Assembly (NCBI RefSeq): GCF_036242395.1
Contig: NZ_CP108458.1
Span: forward strand, 6,572,001-6,636,000
From: Kitasatospora sp. NBC_01266
GTDB taxonomy: Bacteria > Actinomycetota > Actinomycetes > Streptomycetales > Streptomycetaceae
Direction of reading: 5' to 3'
Length of the DNA: 64,000 nucleotides
Within the stretch, counting starts at the first letter, position 1, and every line of letters starts with the position of its first letter. The notes beneath the pieces are model-generated. The model worked only from the letters and a program-made list of their open reading frames with translations. It did not search any database and was not told the origin of the DNA. The translations under genes were made by a program, and so were the position numbers. Shown in pieces: positions 61,101-64,000 of this stretch.

Positions 61101-64000
61101 CGACCTCCTGCGCGCGAATCCGGAGCTCTATCGTGACCTGCGCTTCTACACGGAGCCGGCTGAGGCGGAGGATGGTGAGGAGCAGCCTTCGCTGACGTAT
61201 CACCAGGTGAAGGAGGCGCAGCGGGATCTGTTCCGTCACGCGGGTGATCCGTCCTTCGACATTGCGGATCGTGAGTACGGTCCGGAGATCCAGCGCATCA
61301 TCGGCCATATCGATGAGGTCATCTCCCAGTCTCCGGTGGCGGAGCATCTGGTGGTGGGTCGGGGGACGAAGGATGTGGGGGATCGTCAGCGTCCGGAGAC
61401 GTTGAGGGTGGGTGTGCCGGTCGAGGAGGTCACGTTCCTCTCGACGATCGTCGGTCGTGATCTGCCGGACAGTATTTTCGAGAATCGTCTGATTCGGCTG
61501 CATCTGAGTGTTCCGCAGTTCAAGCGGGCTGCTTTTATCGAGGGTGCCTCGGAGGTGCCTGAGGAGCGTGAGCTGCTGTTCGGTGCGGGGCTGCGGTGGA
61601 CGCCGACGAGGATCGTGCGTCCGCTGGATCCGGCTCCGCACACGGGGGATCCGAACGAGGTTCCCGCGGACAAGCAGTGGACCGTCTACGGGACGGTGGA
61701 GCTGACGCACGAGGAGCAGTACTACGACGACGGCGATGAGGAGATGTACTCCGATGGCGGGTACGTTTCCCCGCCGCCGCCGGCGGCGGCCACCGGGCTG
61801 TCTGCGGGCCGTTCCGATGCGCCGGTTGTTCCGTCTGCGGTGGATGGGGTGGGTGAGCGGCCGGCTGAGGTGGATGCGGTGGTCGGGCGGTTGTCGGGGA
61901 TGTCGCCGGTGGAGCGGGAGTCGGTGTTCGCGCGGTTGTCGCCGCAGGGTCGGCGTTGGCTGGTGCGGGATCGGGATTTCGTGGCGGAGTTGCGTGGACT
62001 GTCGGATGAGGATTTCGTCCATGGTGTGGCGCGTCTGCTGGTGGATGTGGATCCTCGGGCGGATCGTCCGGTCTCCTCGCGGGTGGAGGCGTATGCGCAG
62101 GTCGAGCGGATGCTGCGGGATCCGCAGACGGCCGAGCGGCTGTTGGCCAGCCGGGTGCAGATCGTGGTGGTTCCGAAGGACCATTCCATGACGAGTGTGG
62201 AGGCGTTGCTGAGCCATCAGGGTCAGCGTTTCGGTGGTGAGGCTGGTGGCGGGCGGTCGCTGGACGATGTCCGTGGTTTGGGTGGTCGGATCACGGCGAT
62301 CACGGAGGAGAACCTGACCGGTGAGCACACCGGTATCGGTCTTCAGCCGCATTACCCGGACGGGTACTCGACGACGACGCATGAGTTGGCGCATGCCGTT
62401 CATCTGCACGGTGTGACCGAGGATGACCAGGCCCTGATCAAGGGGGTCTTCGAGGCGAAGGGGAAGGCGGGGGCGTCGGCGGTCTGGCCGGATGGTCCGT
62501 TGCGGGCGGCGGGCAAGGGTGAGGCGGGGCCGACGAACTACAGCTCACGTGATGAGTTCGAGTTCTTCGCGCAGTTGACCAATGCCTATCTGGGGACCAA
62601 CCACGGCAAGGACCCGTTCACGGAGGAGGTCCGCAACAACGGGCGGGAGTGGGTCGAGGACAACGAGCCGGCGTTGCTGCCGCTGCTGGAGAGGCTCTAC
62701 GGCAAGGACCCGGCCGCGTTCCATCCGGAGAAGTCCAACCCGGTCGAGGAGACCCAGCGCGAGACCGAGTCCTACGCGTACGCGCAGACCCTCTTCAACG
62801 AGCACCAGACCGAACCCGCTACCCCTGTGGCGAGCAGGGACGACAACACCCCCCGGCCGCCGGAGCACCAGGACCCGCAGCCGGACCTCGAACCCCTGCT
62901 GCCGCCCCCGCCCAAGCTCGATAACCCCGTTGTTGATCCTTCCTTGCTGGACCCGGCGACCTGGGGCACCGGCTCGTTCGCCAGTCGTGATATGGCCGAA
63001 GAGCTCTTCCGCGACGGCTTCGGGTTGACGCAGGATCAGTTCGCCGCGCTGCCACACGACTTCCGGGAGCGGTACGCGGAGCTTGAGTTCTTCGGCTGGG
63101 ATCACCCCAGCGAGGCCGAGCCCCTGGACAGTGTGTTCGACAAGCTGAAGGACCTCTCTGCCGGGCTGCCTCTGGAACACCGGCAAGTGCTGCACCTCTA
63201 CACGAAGCTGAACAGTGAAACCCGGCTGGGCTACGGCCGGCTCAAGGCGGCTCAGCGGGTCCGTGAGGCGTCCGGCCACATCGGCGAATTGCCCGACGGC
63301 GTGGAAATCAAGTGGCTGCTCAAGAAGCTCAACGAGTCCATCTCGCAGTCCCCCGTCCCGGTGGAGCTCGTGGTCACCAGGGGAACCGAGGACATGGGCA
63401 ACCACCTTCAGCCGCAGGACCTGCGGGTGGGTGAGCCTGTCAGAGAGGTCACCTACATCTCCGCGAAGGTCGGTGGTGAACTGGCGGCCGCCTTCGCCCA
63501 GAAGCCGATCCGGTTGCACCTTCGCGTGCCCAAGGGCGTGCGAGCGGCGTACCTGGAGGAGCTTTCCCAGATCCCCAGCGAGCACGAGCTGCTGTTCAGG
63601 CGCGGACTGCAGTGGACGCCGACCAGGATCGTCGAGCCCGAGCAGGCGGGTGGCCAGTGGACCGTCTACGGCGAGGTGGATGAGCCGAGCCGTGCCATCG
63701 AGGGTGACGACTTCGACCTGGAGGAGTACACGCGGCAGTTCGACGACGGGAACGAGGACCACGAGCTCCCCCTGGTCCTGGGCACCATTCCTGAGGTGGA
63801 CTCGGATGCCCTCTCGGACGACGACTTCGGGCCCCTGCTGCCGCCCCCGCCCCTGCCCGCCGGCCCGGTGCCCCGGCCTGAGGCGGTCCCTTCCGGCGGA
63901 CAGGGAACCGACCACGGCACCGTGGCGGTCGCGGAGAAGGCCGACGCCACTGGAGACGAGCACACCGACCCGCCGGTCGATCTGGCGCGGCCGTTGGTGG
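43177..64000 (+). CDS. Giant ESX-linked polymorphic toxin-like protein with ten ART-like and four HELAH metalloprotease-like domains (3' end outside window)
   Basis: The ATG at 43177 follows AGGAG by 10 bases; the frame stays open for 6,941 codons to the window end. Order: WXG100-like helical start (1-110); hydrophobic region (about 110-190) and amphipathic/Gly region to about 560, like other ESX-linked toxins; Ser-rich linker (about 628-650); tandem duplicate block (772-1428) with HEAAH at 1085 and 1418; central region (about 1430-2225) with Cys1567 in RFVACG and GDHSLFEIL; then the array from residue 2261. ART-like domains carry RGT, STS-like and ExE motifs; conserved Arg at 2410, 3087, 3421, 4000, 4674, 5016, 5692, 6062 and 6735, with Thr3692 in the dead fourth copy. 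HELAH modules have first His at 2757, 4335, 5361 and 6402. Pro-rich PPPP linkers separate modules. Such giant proteins are annotated in Streptomyces as 'lonely Cys domain' proteins. Toxin function is inference. Confidence 0.9.
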   Translation, partial: MSIILPEGVAKLFSILTGMKWPQSDEDMLRTAGDDYQTISDDLLSVRDYFSSLVTDAGNHFSGTAANAFTGQMSKVIGNTGGTDYLTSASSTAKQLADFAHQVANQVEYTKWMTIAQLVQLAAEIAWAIALGPITFGTSLTAILAEELLAAELIKKLFGWLIRQIILHEFLSITGGLLLDVIIQSIQIGEHHKTSWDWKSTLQGLEFGAINGLLAGPLELFGFGFGKLFGKIFGGGIGNILAKDIEGLAGGALKDAIKDAEKFAAEAVDGEEKNLLEDGLNLLEKEGEGGLEGFEKEVAESLAEDGAEKLSKVDKFAEEMGSLFEERLGGILNSSLTRELGEDAAKEIAEDAAKKALGNAARTAGLKFARSLAAHDARYAVDQLAVIDLLKKALGVLPKAMEKSAELTVEQLAELETHREIIFKMSEEVMGLAGKLAPQTFHQVLFKLGEGIGGYLKGGVHNILTEGFYNLIFDDSHSFSVTADTFFAGVAMGALGHIGHMAVEPLQEEYQALVAKWDRAESAKFSAQEAADLGLSEYYPPWSGRVLLALASNLTGHATPLLIRRPKYTGAGAPDVSELSEPTRTPTVSSESQETESGGGKTTPNTTPNTTPSKAPIKVVGGQSEESEGSSSSSSNSSSSSSSSSTSTGESVQAPRQVSTVSSGGGDGATTELTVEPEHLPSEPGASDLPPEETATAGAAGALTGRPVTVPAPVPTENSPSESGASVRPPEELATAGAAGALAGGPVAAPTRVHTENRPLPPLPDESLDKALPPLPPRTVPSPLLEQEDPRNAVWTQTLGDLHDHYDKRLADPVGPASSRAEVPEQDAPGATPAPTPVPQAEQEVRDARAGALATTVENAFATWRLEGFSGLDPRVAAGLGLDGGSVVLTREEARKVLADVGSDLEGELDRAADPEKVLAEIGAPGALHGRITLKAARALLAAGARAKVRGTVDDRQRSGNWLAPARSAVDRVGEGYAERQLKAFDEAFGGPDDLVGSDLAEKLGKWAARRGQVEESLIRHIEFEPEVTRALRDASFEFDGWVGRRGLDGAGIAELKEEYGANFFEQYAKVWGPSDLDPAHWLAHEAAHENTFGLREEHPATAEGERALPPLPPWTVPGPVLEQRDPREATWELARRGLEEDYAKRLADPVGPASSRTEVPEEEAPAPTPAPQAEQQVRDARAAAVVAAVGNAFETWRPEGPGGLDPRVAAGLGLDGGSVVLTREEVRKVLAEVGSDLQGELDRAADPEGALADISDLAALRGRITLKAARAVLAAGARAKVRRTVDDRQRSGNWLAPARSAVDRVAEGYAERQLKAFDEAFGEPDDLVGERLAENLGKWDAGRGQVEESLIRHIEFEPEVTWALRDASFEFDGWARGRGLDGAGIAELKAEYRDSFFEQYAKVWGPSDLDPAHWLAHEAAHENTFGLPEKELPPVPEKELPPTPEQHGPTEQTAHEQTDQQAAHPAHADQAAVIEDVLNAAPPAHQASWPHVGLWIPHPDMTPGERVRMEKALAGFPKDDDHFVVAMAVRADGPGLSPKEMIEKLRAEALREDGWDGKKPIRFVACGLADELEADYVRQVVDGLAEPDADSGAPAHAVTALAADGPVWFVPGKDGGPGDLVVAKHFGFDERGNPVVSGVGDWLEFKSDGLLVNVVTPELPSHYRAVDDPKDMPRNPDTGEVPTGDAVHFGPGKLKLYGTDEYQKFASDFEMKVGVHAYNHLRAKEAASRSLSRLYDLLKVAHNDPTGEDVYRVFLSDETTSAGQVGKDLTLEEFHELVESGNLREQMTAFYNAAYGNGKDPHSLKSLLNEITDSGNYARAEELGIDHQLLRSEAEFLNDAPRTILGSVRNHEVFGDGLKWFFDKDFFAPGTIVKQSADPVKLAWEYHRSSTNRMGQLDLVPLPLHEIAISMPLSGRETNFQKDPEGLKWKTGNMLYMLNRRSSWYSKNYERNGNPDKSGYSGTTARMLNAFRLADVPDTSSEDMILALTGWMLPLGDHSLFEILKGAELLDELPPMPEEALTDAATMYRHIPGIPEAEIRQQLQTMLPHEAAYLELLPHERSLDNYREPEPSELREIWDRLESVTPDPSERSWLEQNNATAERLVDKLSVAHVEALKIYAGPTHPLINVLRQHDGVPQQREALSAEVKDLLEGPLEQLPPILGEHEALKPLIDGKEPADRPEQQQAELLVKADELVPQLEGELRVHTEMITEALDRMSATAGGVGHGHQEEGGEPLLPPPPAGSDHGSESLFPPPPPAGALDPHSWGGRMNARVADVFSAQHWELTREQFQRMPVDFQARYAFLGPETANPRHAVELDEALATMRDLVMEMPPESAERAMLAFYTQPSESGEGEHEDELTYYQVNAALRGLANEVPIEGPHAGEIDSIITVLDEGIKQCPVTKELVVSRGTSAVGLGLAPQALQVGVRVEEPTYLSTSVGTVLPGAFAGQLVQLHLRLPEGLKAAFVEGVSDSPDEHELLIRRGLVWTPEIIVPPADPAHQGEYTGDLFEVPEAMRWTVYGRAELSPEERELQEQYSDDGDEEMYSDGGYVSPPPPAAATGLSAGRSDAPVVPSVADGVGERPAEVDAVVGRLSGMSPVERESVFARLSPQGRRWLVRDRDFVAELRGLSDEDFVHGAARLLVDVDPRADRPVSSRVEAYAQVERMLRDPATAERLLASRVQIVVVPKDHSMTSVEALLSHQGQRFGGEAGGGRSLDDVRGLGGRITAITEENLTGEHTGIGLQPHYPDGYSTTTHELAHAVHLHGVTEDDQALIKGVFEAKGKAGASAVWPDGPLRAAGKGEAGPTNYSSRDEFEFFAQLTNAYLGTNHGKDPFTEEVRNNGREWVEDNEPALLPLLERLYGKDPAGFHPEKSNPVEETQRETESYAYAQTLFNEHQTEPEPATPAASRDDNTPRPPEHQDPQPDLEPLLPPPPKLTQTAPAAYLNPDNWFGMSGRQMAEAFVLQSAKLTHDEFAALPYDFRERYAELEFFGWERHRESTPPEAVFDKLKDLTATLPKEQRQALYFYTQGQKGLSYLELKAAQRHREQDGSIGELPDGAQIKWLLKKINDSISQSHVPADLVVTRGTTDVGDRLRPEDLQVGTSVREVTYISVKVGDELAGAFREKEIRLHLRVPKGVRAAYLEEVSAFPKELELLFRRGLRWTPTRIVQPEHQGEQWTVYGEVDPPRRPDQGDDFDPATYTRQFHADLNELSNLDLDNPSDVESDTLSEADPDEGHEPELPPPPAGPGHGSEPLLPPPPLFRPYPQRPTPPSAAEHGEEMAAQGIRLTPQVFDAMPPAFQKTYAKREFFGAEETYQAHQVTVEHGLAEMGRELDTFLSANEDIHEDLHFYTQPAANQDGEVQTELSYHQVKDAQRDLAGNPNLDITDREHGPEIQRIITHIDKAISRSYVRETMVVSRGTKDVGLGLHPETLRVGTPVEEVTYISTMVGRELPNNLFNNRLIRLHLSVPRFKRAARLEGISELPEERELLFASGLRWTPTRIVRPSDSSPHEGDPNEVPATKQWTIYGTVELTRPAPAVAFDQHNWPPDASGAQIADHFSRQNWGLRWEQLLHMPEDFQARYEFLLPDTANPKHAVDLGEALAEMRGLAAELEVEPQLAAALRLYTGAGTAGEGESQRRLRDQVELAQRAIGDGRPVGGPHAEAIKNIIANLDEGIDQCPVTKELVVSTGTENVGREIPPDHLEVGVPVQEVTYLSTTVGTELHGAAGQRLIRLHLRLPEGLKAASLGEHPDSPGEHKLLVGSGLIWTPTRIVRPVDPMPHTGDPLQVPAEKQWTIYGHAHLPEQEVHSDDEAMPSDEEYTSSGDESFPPPPAAPELLLPPPPPAAWLNPDNWPGDVPKAQIADVFSAQHWELTRDQFQQMPVAFQARYAFLGPETANPRHAVELDEALATMRDLVTEMPLDSDERAVLAFYTQPSESGEGEYEDELTYYQVNAALRGLANGVPIEGPRAGEIDSIITKLDDGIDQCPVTKELVVSRGTSAVGLGLAPQALQVGVRVEEPTYLSTSVGTVLPGAFAGQLVQLHLRLPEGLKAAFVEGVSDSPDEHELLIRRGLAWTPEIIVPPADPAHQGEYTGDLFEVPEAMRWTVYGRAELSPEERELQEEYAPPPAATGLSAVRSDEPAVSHSTAPTGDSGVGERPAEVDAVVGRLSGMSPVERESVFARLSPQGRRWLVRDRDFVAELRGLSDEDFVHGAARLLVDVDPRADRPVSSRVEAYAQVERMLRDPATAERLLASRVQIVVVPKDHSMTSVEALLSHQGQRFGGEAGGGRSLDDVRGLGGRITAITEENLTGEHTGIGLQPHYPDGYSTTTHELAHAVHLHGVTEDDQALIKEVYEAKAKAGASAVWPDGPLRAAGKGEAGPTNYSSRDEYEFFAQLTNAYLGTNHGKDPFTEEVRNNGREWVEDNEPALLPLLERLYGKDPAGFHPEKSNPVEETQRETESYAYAQTLFNEHQTEPEPATPAASSDDNTPHPLEHQDPQPDLEPLLPPPFLPLPLLERPLDDFSLLDPGRWVNQPHLGRVMAEYFIGEGYKLTDDQFTLLSHDGQQRYAELEFFGSERHRAARPPVGVLDMVKDLTADLPLEHRQALHFYTKPKSLTELSYDQLKEAQRYREQSGSISDLDDGRKIKWLINKINESISQSYVPTDLVVTRGTTDVGDRLRPEDLQVGTPVKEITYISAKIGDQLDPAFADKQIQLHLLVPEGVRAAYLEEVSVFPSERELLFRRGLQWTPTRIIKPEHDGGQWTVYGKVDPPRRPVEDDDFDAATYTRQFHGGGDDLSDLDLSGVSDVDSDVLSKTGSDDDLDHDDMFEMLSPPAGPGRGSEPLFPPPPPAGALDPLSWGGRTGAEAADVFHDQGWELTSEQFDGMPHDFRAAYAEREFFGTEEEFQERQVVEEAALAEMGGELNDLLSANSELYDAVHFYTEPAEAEDGEEQPSLTYHQVKEAQRDLFRHAGDPSFDITDREYGPEIKSVIDRISEVISQSPVTEHLVVSRGTKDVGDRQRPETLRVGVPVEEVTFLSTMAGRGLPDNLFENRLIRLHLSVPQFKRAAFIEGASEVPEERELLFGAGLRWTPTRIVRPLDPAPHTGDPNEVPADKQWTVYGTVELTHEESSYDSGDEEMYSDDGYVSPPPPAGTAHLVTPGSSAGRSDAPVVPSVADGVGERPAEVDAVVGRLSGMSPVERESVFARLSPQGRRWLVRDRDFVAELRGLSDEDFVHGVARLLVDVDPRADRPVSSRVEAYAQVERMLRDPATAERLLASRVQIVVVPKDHSMTSVEALLSHQGQRFGGEAGGGRSLDDVRGLGGRITAITEENLTGEHTGIGLQPHYPDGYSTTTHELAHAVHLHGVTEDDQALIKGVFEAKGKAGASAVWPDGPLRAAGKGEAGPTNYSSRDEFEFFAQLTNAYLGTNHGKDPFTEEVRNNGREWVEDNEPALLPLLERLYGKDPAGFHPEKSNPVEETQRETESYAYAQTLFNEHQTDTTTTTVAGADDNTPRPPEHQDPQPDLEPLLPPPPKLDNPVSQDFLDIVEWNGPQARDMAEAFIDNGYKLTQDQFAAMPHEFQTRYAELEFFGEDRADEADPGKGVFNKLKDLTADLPLKHRQALYFYTKAKSDKRLSYDDLKAAQRVRERSGHIGDLDDGAKIKWLMKKINESISQSYVPADLVVTRGTTDVGDRLRPEDLRVGTPVREVTYVSAKIGDQLAKAFDQKQIQLHLLVPEGVRAVYMAKVSKFSDERELLFGRGLQWTPTRIVKPEHDGGQWTVYGEVDPPTHEIEGDGAPLFGYKRQVQSNKDHKLPLDLDNISDVDSDDLSEKESVDQQYSGDEEMYSGDEYASHDDEEMYSGDEQMSSGGGYLAPPPPAGPDHGSEPLLPPPPPAWLNPHNWPEDLAQDVIADHFLDQGWELTSEQFDGMPHDFQAAYAEREFFGTEEEFQERQVVMEVALEGMKSDLRDLLRANPELYRDLRFYTEPAEAEDGEEQPSLTYHQVKEAQRDLFRHAGDPSFDIADREYGPEIQRIIGHIDEVISQSPVAEHLVVGRGTKDVGDRQRPETLRVGVPVEEVTFLSTIVGRDLPDSIFENRLIRLHLSVPQFKRAAFIEGASEVPEERELLFGAGLRWTPTRIVRPLDPAPHTGDPNEVPADKQWTVYGTVELTHEEQYYDDGDEEMYSDGGYVSPPPPAAATGLSAGRSDAPVVPSAVDGVGERPAEVDAVVGRLSGMSPVERESVFARLSPQGRRWLVRDRDFVAELRGLSDEDFVHGVARLLVDVDPRADRPVSSRVEAYAQVERMLRDPQTAERLLASRVQIVVVPKDHSMTSVEALLSHQGQRFGGEAGGGRSLDDVRGLGGRITAITEENLTGEHTGIGLQPHYPDGYSTTTHELAHAVHLHGVTEDDQALIKGVFEAKGKAGASAVWPDGPLRAAGKGEAGPTNYSSRDEFEFFAQLTNAYLGTNHGKDPFTEEVRNNGREWVEDNEPALLPLLERLYGKDPAAFHPEKSNPVEETQRETESYAYAQTLFNEHQTEPATPVASRDDNTPRPPEHQDPQPDLEPLLPPPPKLDNPVVDPSLLDPATWGTGSFASRDMAEELFRDGFGLTQDQFAALPHDFRERYAELEFFGWDHPSEAEPLDSVFDKLKDLSAGLPLEHRQVLHLYTKLNSETRLGYGRLKAAQRVREASGHIGELPDGVEIKWLLKKLNESISQSPVPVELVVTRGTEDMGNHLQPQDLRVGEPVREVTYISAKVGGELAAAFAQKPIRLHLRVPKGVRAAYLEELSQIPSEHELLFRRGLQWTPTRIVEPEQAGGQWTVYGEVDEPSRAIEGDDFDLEEYTRQFDDGNEDHELPLVLGTIPEVDSDALSDDDFGPLLPPPPLPAGPVPRPEAVPSGGQGTDHGTVAVAEKADATGDEHTDPPVDLARPLV
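45490..46462 (+). repeat. Tandem block A, copy 1 (in giant gene)
   Basis: This block encodes about 324 helical residues from LPPLPPRTVPSPLLEQ to WLAHEAAHENTFGL. It is repeated directly downstream with high identity, including GLDPRVAAGLGLDGGSVVLT, RQRSGNWLAPARSAVDRV and ESLIRHIEFEPEVT. HEAAH (His1085) looks like a zincin motif but the surrounding fold is unknown. Confidence 0.85.
46501..47460 (+). repeat. Tandem block A, copy 2 (in giant gene)
   Basis: The second copy of block A, 320 codons. HEAAH recurs at His1418. Differences from copy 1 are scattered substitutions plus short indels in the linker after VGPASSR. Confidence 0.85.
47461..49900 (+). other. Central unique region of the giant protein (lone-Cys and GDHSLFEIL segments)
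   Basis: This region of about 810 residues does not repeat inside the window. It starts with a domain like an alpha/beta cap around KPIRFVACGLADELEADYVR (Cys1567) and HAVTALAADGPVWFVPGKDG. It continues through mixed alpha/beta sequence and ends in a helical part with LTGWMLPLGDHSLFEILKGA. Giant Streptomyces proteins share this organisation; biochemical function is unknown. Confidence 0.6.
49957..50754 (+). other. ART-like domain 1 (class I)
   Basis: Motifs: ELVVSRGT (Arg2410), PTYLSTSVG, and DEHELLIRRGLVWTP (EHE as ExE). A helical preamble (WELTREQFQRMPVDFQARYA) precedes it. All R-S-E elements of the clostridial-type ADP-ribosyltransferase fold are present. Confidence 0.8.
50911..51876 (+). 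repeat. Metalloprotease-like module M1 (966 bp, near-identical copy)
   Basis: This module of 322 codons has HELAHAVHLHG (His2757) and a downstream DEFEFFAQLTNAYLGTN with a candidate third zinc ligand, as in anthrax lethal factor-like metallopeptidases. Copies M1-M4 have exactly the same length and only a few residue differences. Confidence 0.88.
52012..52734 (+). other. ART-like domain 2 (class II)
   Basis: Motifs: DLVVTRGT (Arg3087), VTYISVKVG in place of STS, and KELELLFRRGLRWTP (ELE). Class II copies lack the second Ser/Thr of the STS element. Confidence 0.75.
52981..53781 (+). other. ART-like domain 3 (class III)
   Basis: Motifs: TMVVSRGT (Arg3421), VTYISTMVG, and EERELLFASGLRWTP (ERE). 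A full R-S-E set is present. Confidence 0.78.
53806..54591 (+). other. ART-like domain 4 (class I-like, degenerate)
   Basis: The catalytic Arg is replaced: ELVVSTGT has Thr3692. The ExE has become EHK (GEHKLLVGSG). The VTYLSTTVG element remains. Catalysis is therefore unlikely. Confidence 0.8.
54724..55524 (+). other. ART-like domain 5 (class I)
   Basis: Nearly identical to domain 1 over most of its length, with VVSRGT (Arg4000), TYLSTSVG and DEHELLIRRG. A recent duplicate. Confidence 0.8.
55645..56610 (+). repeat. Metalloprotease-like module M2 (966 bp, near-identical copy)
   Basis: HELAH at His4335. Differences from M1 include KEVYEAKAKAG for KGVFEAKGKAG and DEYEFF for DEFEFF. Length is identical to the other copies. 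Confidence 0.88.
56761..57495 (+). other. ART-like domain 6 (class II)
   Basis: Motifs: DLVVTRGT (Arg4674), ITYISAKIG and SERELLFRRGLQWTP (ERE). Confidence 0.75.
57745..58566 (+). other. ART-like domain 7 (class III)
   Basis: Motifs: HLVVSRGT (Arg5016), VTFLSTMAG and EERELLFGAGLRWTP (ERE). Very similar to domain 9. Confidence 0.78.
58723..59688 (+). repeat. Metalloprotease-like module M3 (966 bp, near-identical copy)
   Basis: HELAH at His5361. Apart from HGVARLLVD for HGAARLLVD it reads almost as M1. The upstream linker (DEEMYSD.GYVSPPPP) is also shared with M1 and M4. Confidence 0.88.
59821..60549 (+). other. ART-like domain 8 (class II)
   Basis: Motifs: DLVVTRGT (Arg5692), VTYVSAKIG and DERELLFGRGLQWTP (ERE). 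Confidence 0.75.
60880..61704 (+). other. ART-like domain 9 (class III)
   Basis: Motifs: HLVVGRGT (Arg6062), VTFLSTIVG and EERELLFGAGLRWTP (ERE). Confidence 0.78.
61846..62811 (+). repeat. Metalloprotease-like module M4 (966 bp, near-identical copy)
   Basis: HELAH at His6402. Differences include DPQTAERLL for DPATAERLL and KDPAAFHPE for KDPAGFHPE. Confidence 0.88.
62944..63678 (+). other. ART-like domain 10 (class II)
   Basis: Motifs: ELVVTRGT (Arg6735), VTYISAKVG and SEHELLFRRGLQWTP (EHE). It is the last complete domain in the window; an acidic and Pro-rich linker follows. Confidence 0.75.

Noticed and set aside
49426..62409. A 4,327-codon open frame on the minus strand opposite the giant gene.
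   Set aside because: It is a mirror of the GC-biased coding strand. Its translation is Arg/Leu/Gly-rich low-complexity sequence with no family motif, whereas the plus frame gives clear ART and HELAH domains.
50911..62811. CRISPR-like interpretation of the regular repeats.
   Set aside because: The repeats are 966 bp, lie in frame within one gene, and are separated by coding modules, not by short spacers.

Overview
The window reads as chromosomal DNA of a high-GC actinomycete, most likely a Streptomycetaceae member (Streptomyces, Kitasatospora or Streptacidiphilus type). Reasons: strong G/C third-position bias, GTG/TTG starts behind AGGAGG-type sites, a long-type GAPDH, a LAL-type LuxR regulator, a GAF/PP2C phosphatase and a Streptomyces-style ESX locus.

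Layout. 1-4.5 kb: the truncated end of a glycine-rich GT39 membrane glycosyltransferase, a secreted phospholipase-D-fold protein, and GAPDH. 4.5-17.4 kb: a RiPP cluster of thiopeptide/azole type. Eight minus-strand genes, translationally coupled or almost so, encode a YcaO cyclodehydratase, two RRE/E1-like partners (one with a degenerate YcaO tail), two SagB-type dehydrogenases, a LanB N-terminal dehydratase and two split LanB C-terminal-type proteins. Divergent from them lies a 61-residue precursor with the putative core SFCCAPPPNCCNCSCS. 17.4-29 kb: ordinary accessory genes (secreted NTF2-like protein, small membrane proteins, LAL regulator, membrane protein, GAF-PP2C phosphatase, tRNA-Leu(CAG), a peptide deformylase, two truncated gene remnants, a secreted proline-rich protein, a HIT-like protein).

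29-64 kb: a type VII (ESX) secretion locus with EccC, EccD and EccB, an accessory protein with a C-terminal ART-like fold, four small ESX/WXG100-like proteins, a Gly/Pro-rich large substrate-like protein and a YbaB-like protein. It ends in one giant open reading frame of at least 6,941 codons that leaves the window. This protein has a WXG100-like/hydrophobic N-terminus, a tandem-duplicated helical block and a central lone-cysteine region. An array of ten ADP-ribosyltransferase-like domains follows, interleaved with four almost identical 322-residue zinc-metalloprotease-like modules (HELAH), separated by Pro-rich linkers.

How the parts fit: the RiPP genes form a self-contained maturation unit, but no dedicated exporter, leader protease or tailoring enzyme is visible. 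The ESX genes plausibly build the secretion machine for the giant toxin-like protein and its small ESX partners; EccE, MycP and any immunity gene are not in the window. The two most unusual things here are the thiopeptide-like core, whose Ser spacing implies a ring size outside the common classes, and the modular giant ART/metalloprotease protein.
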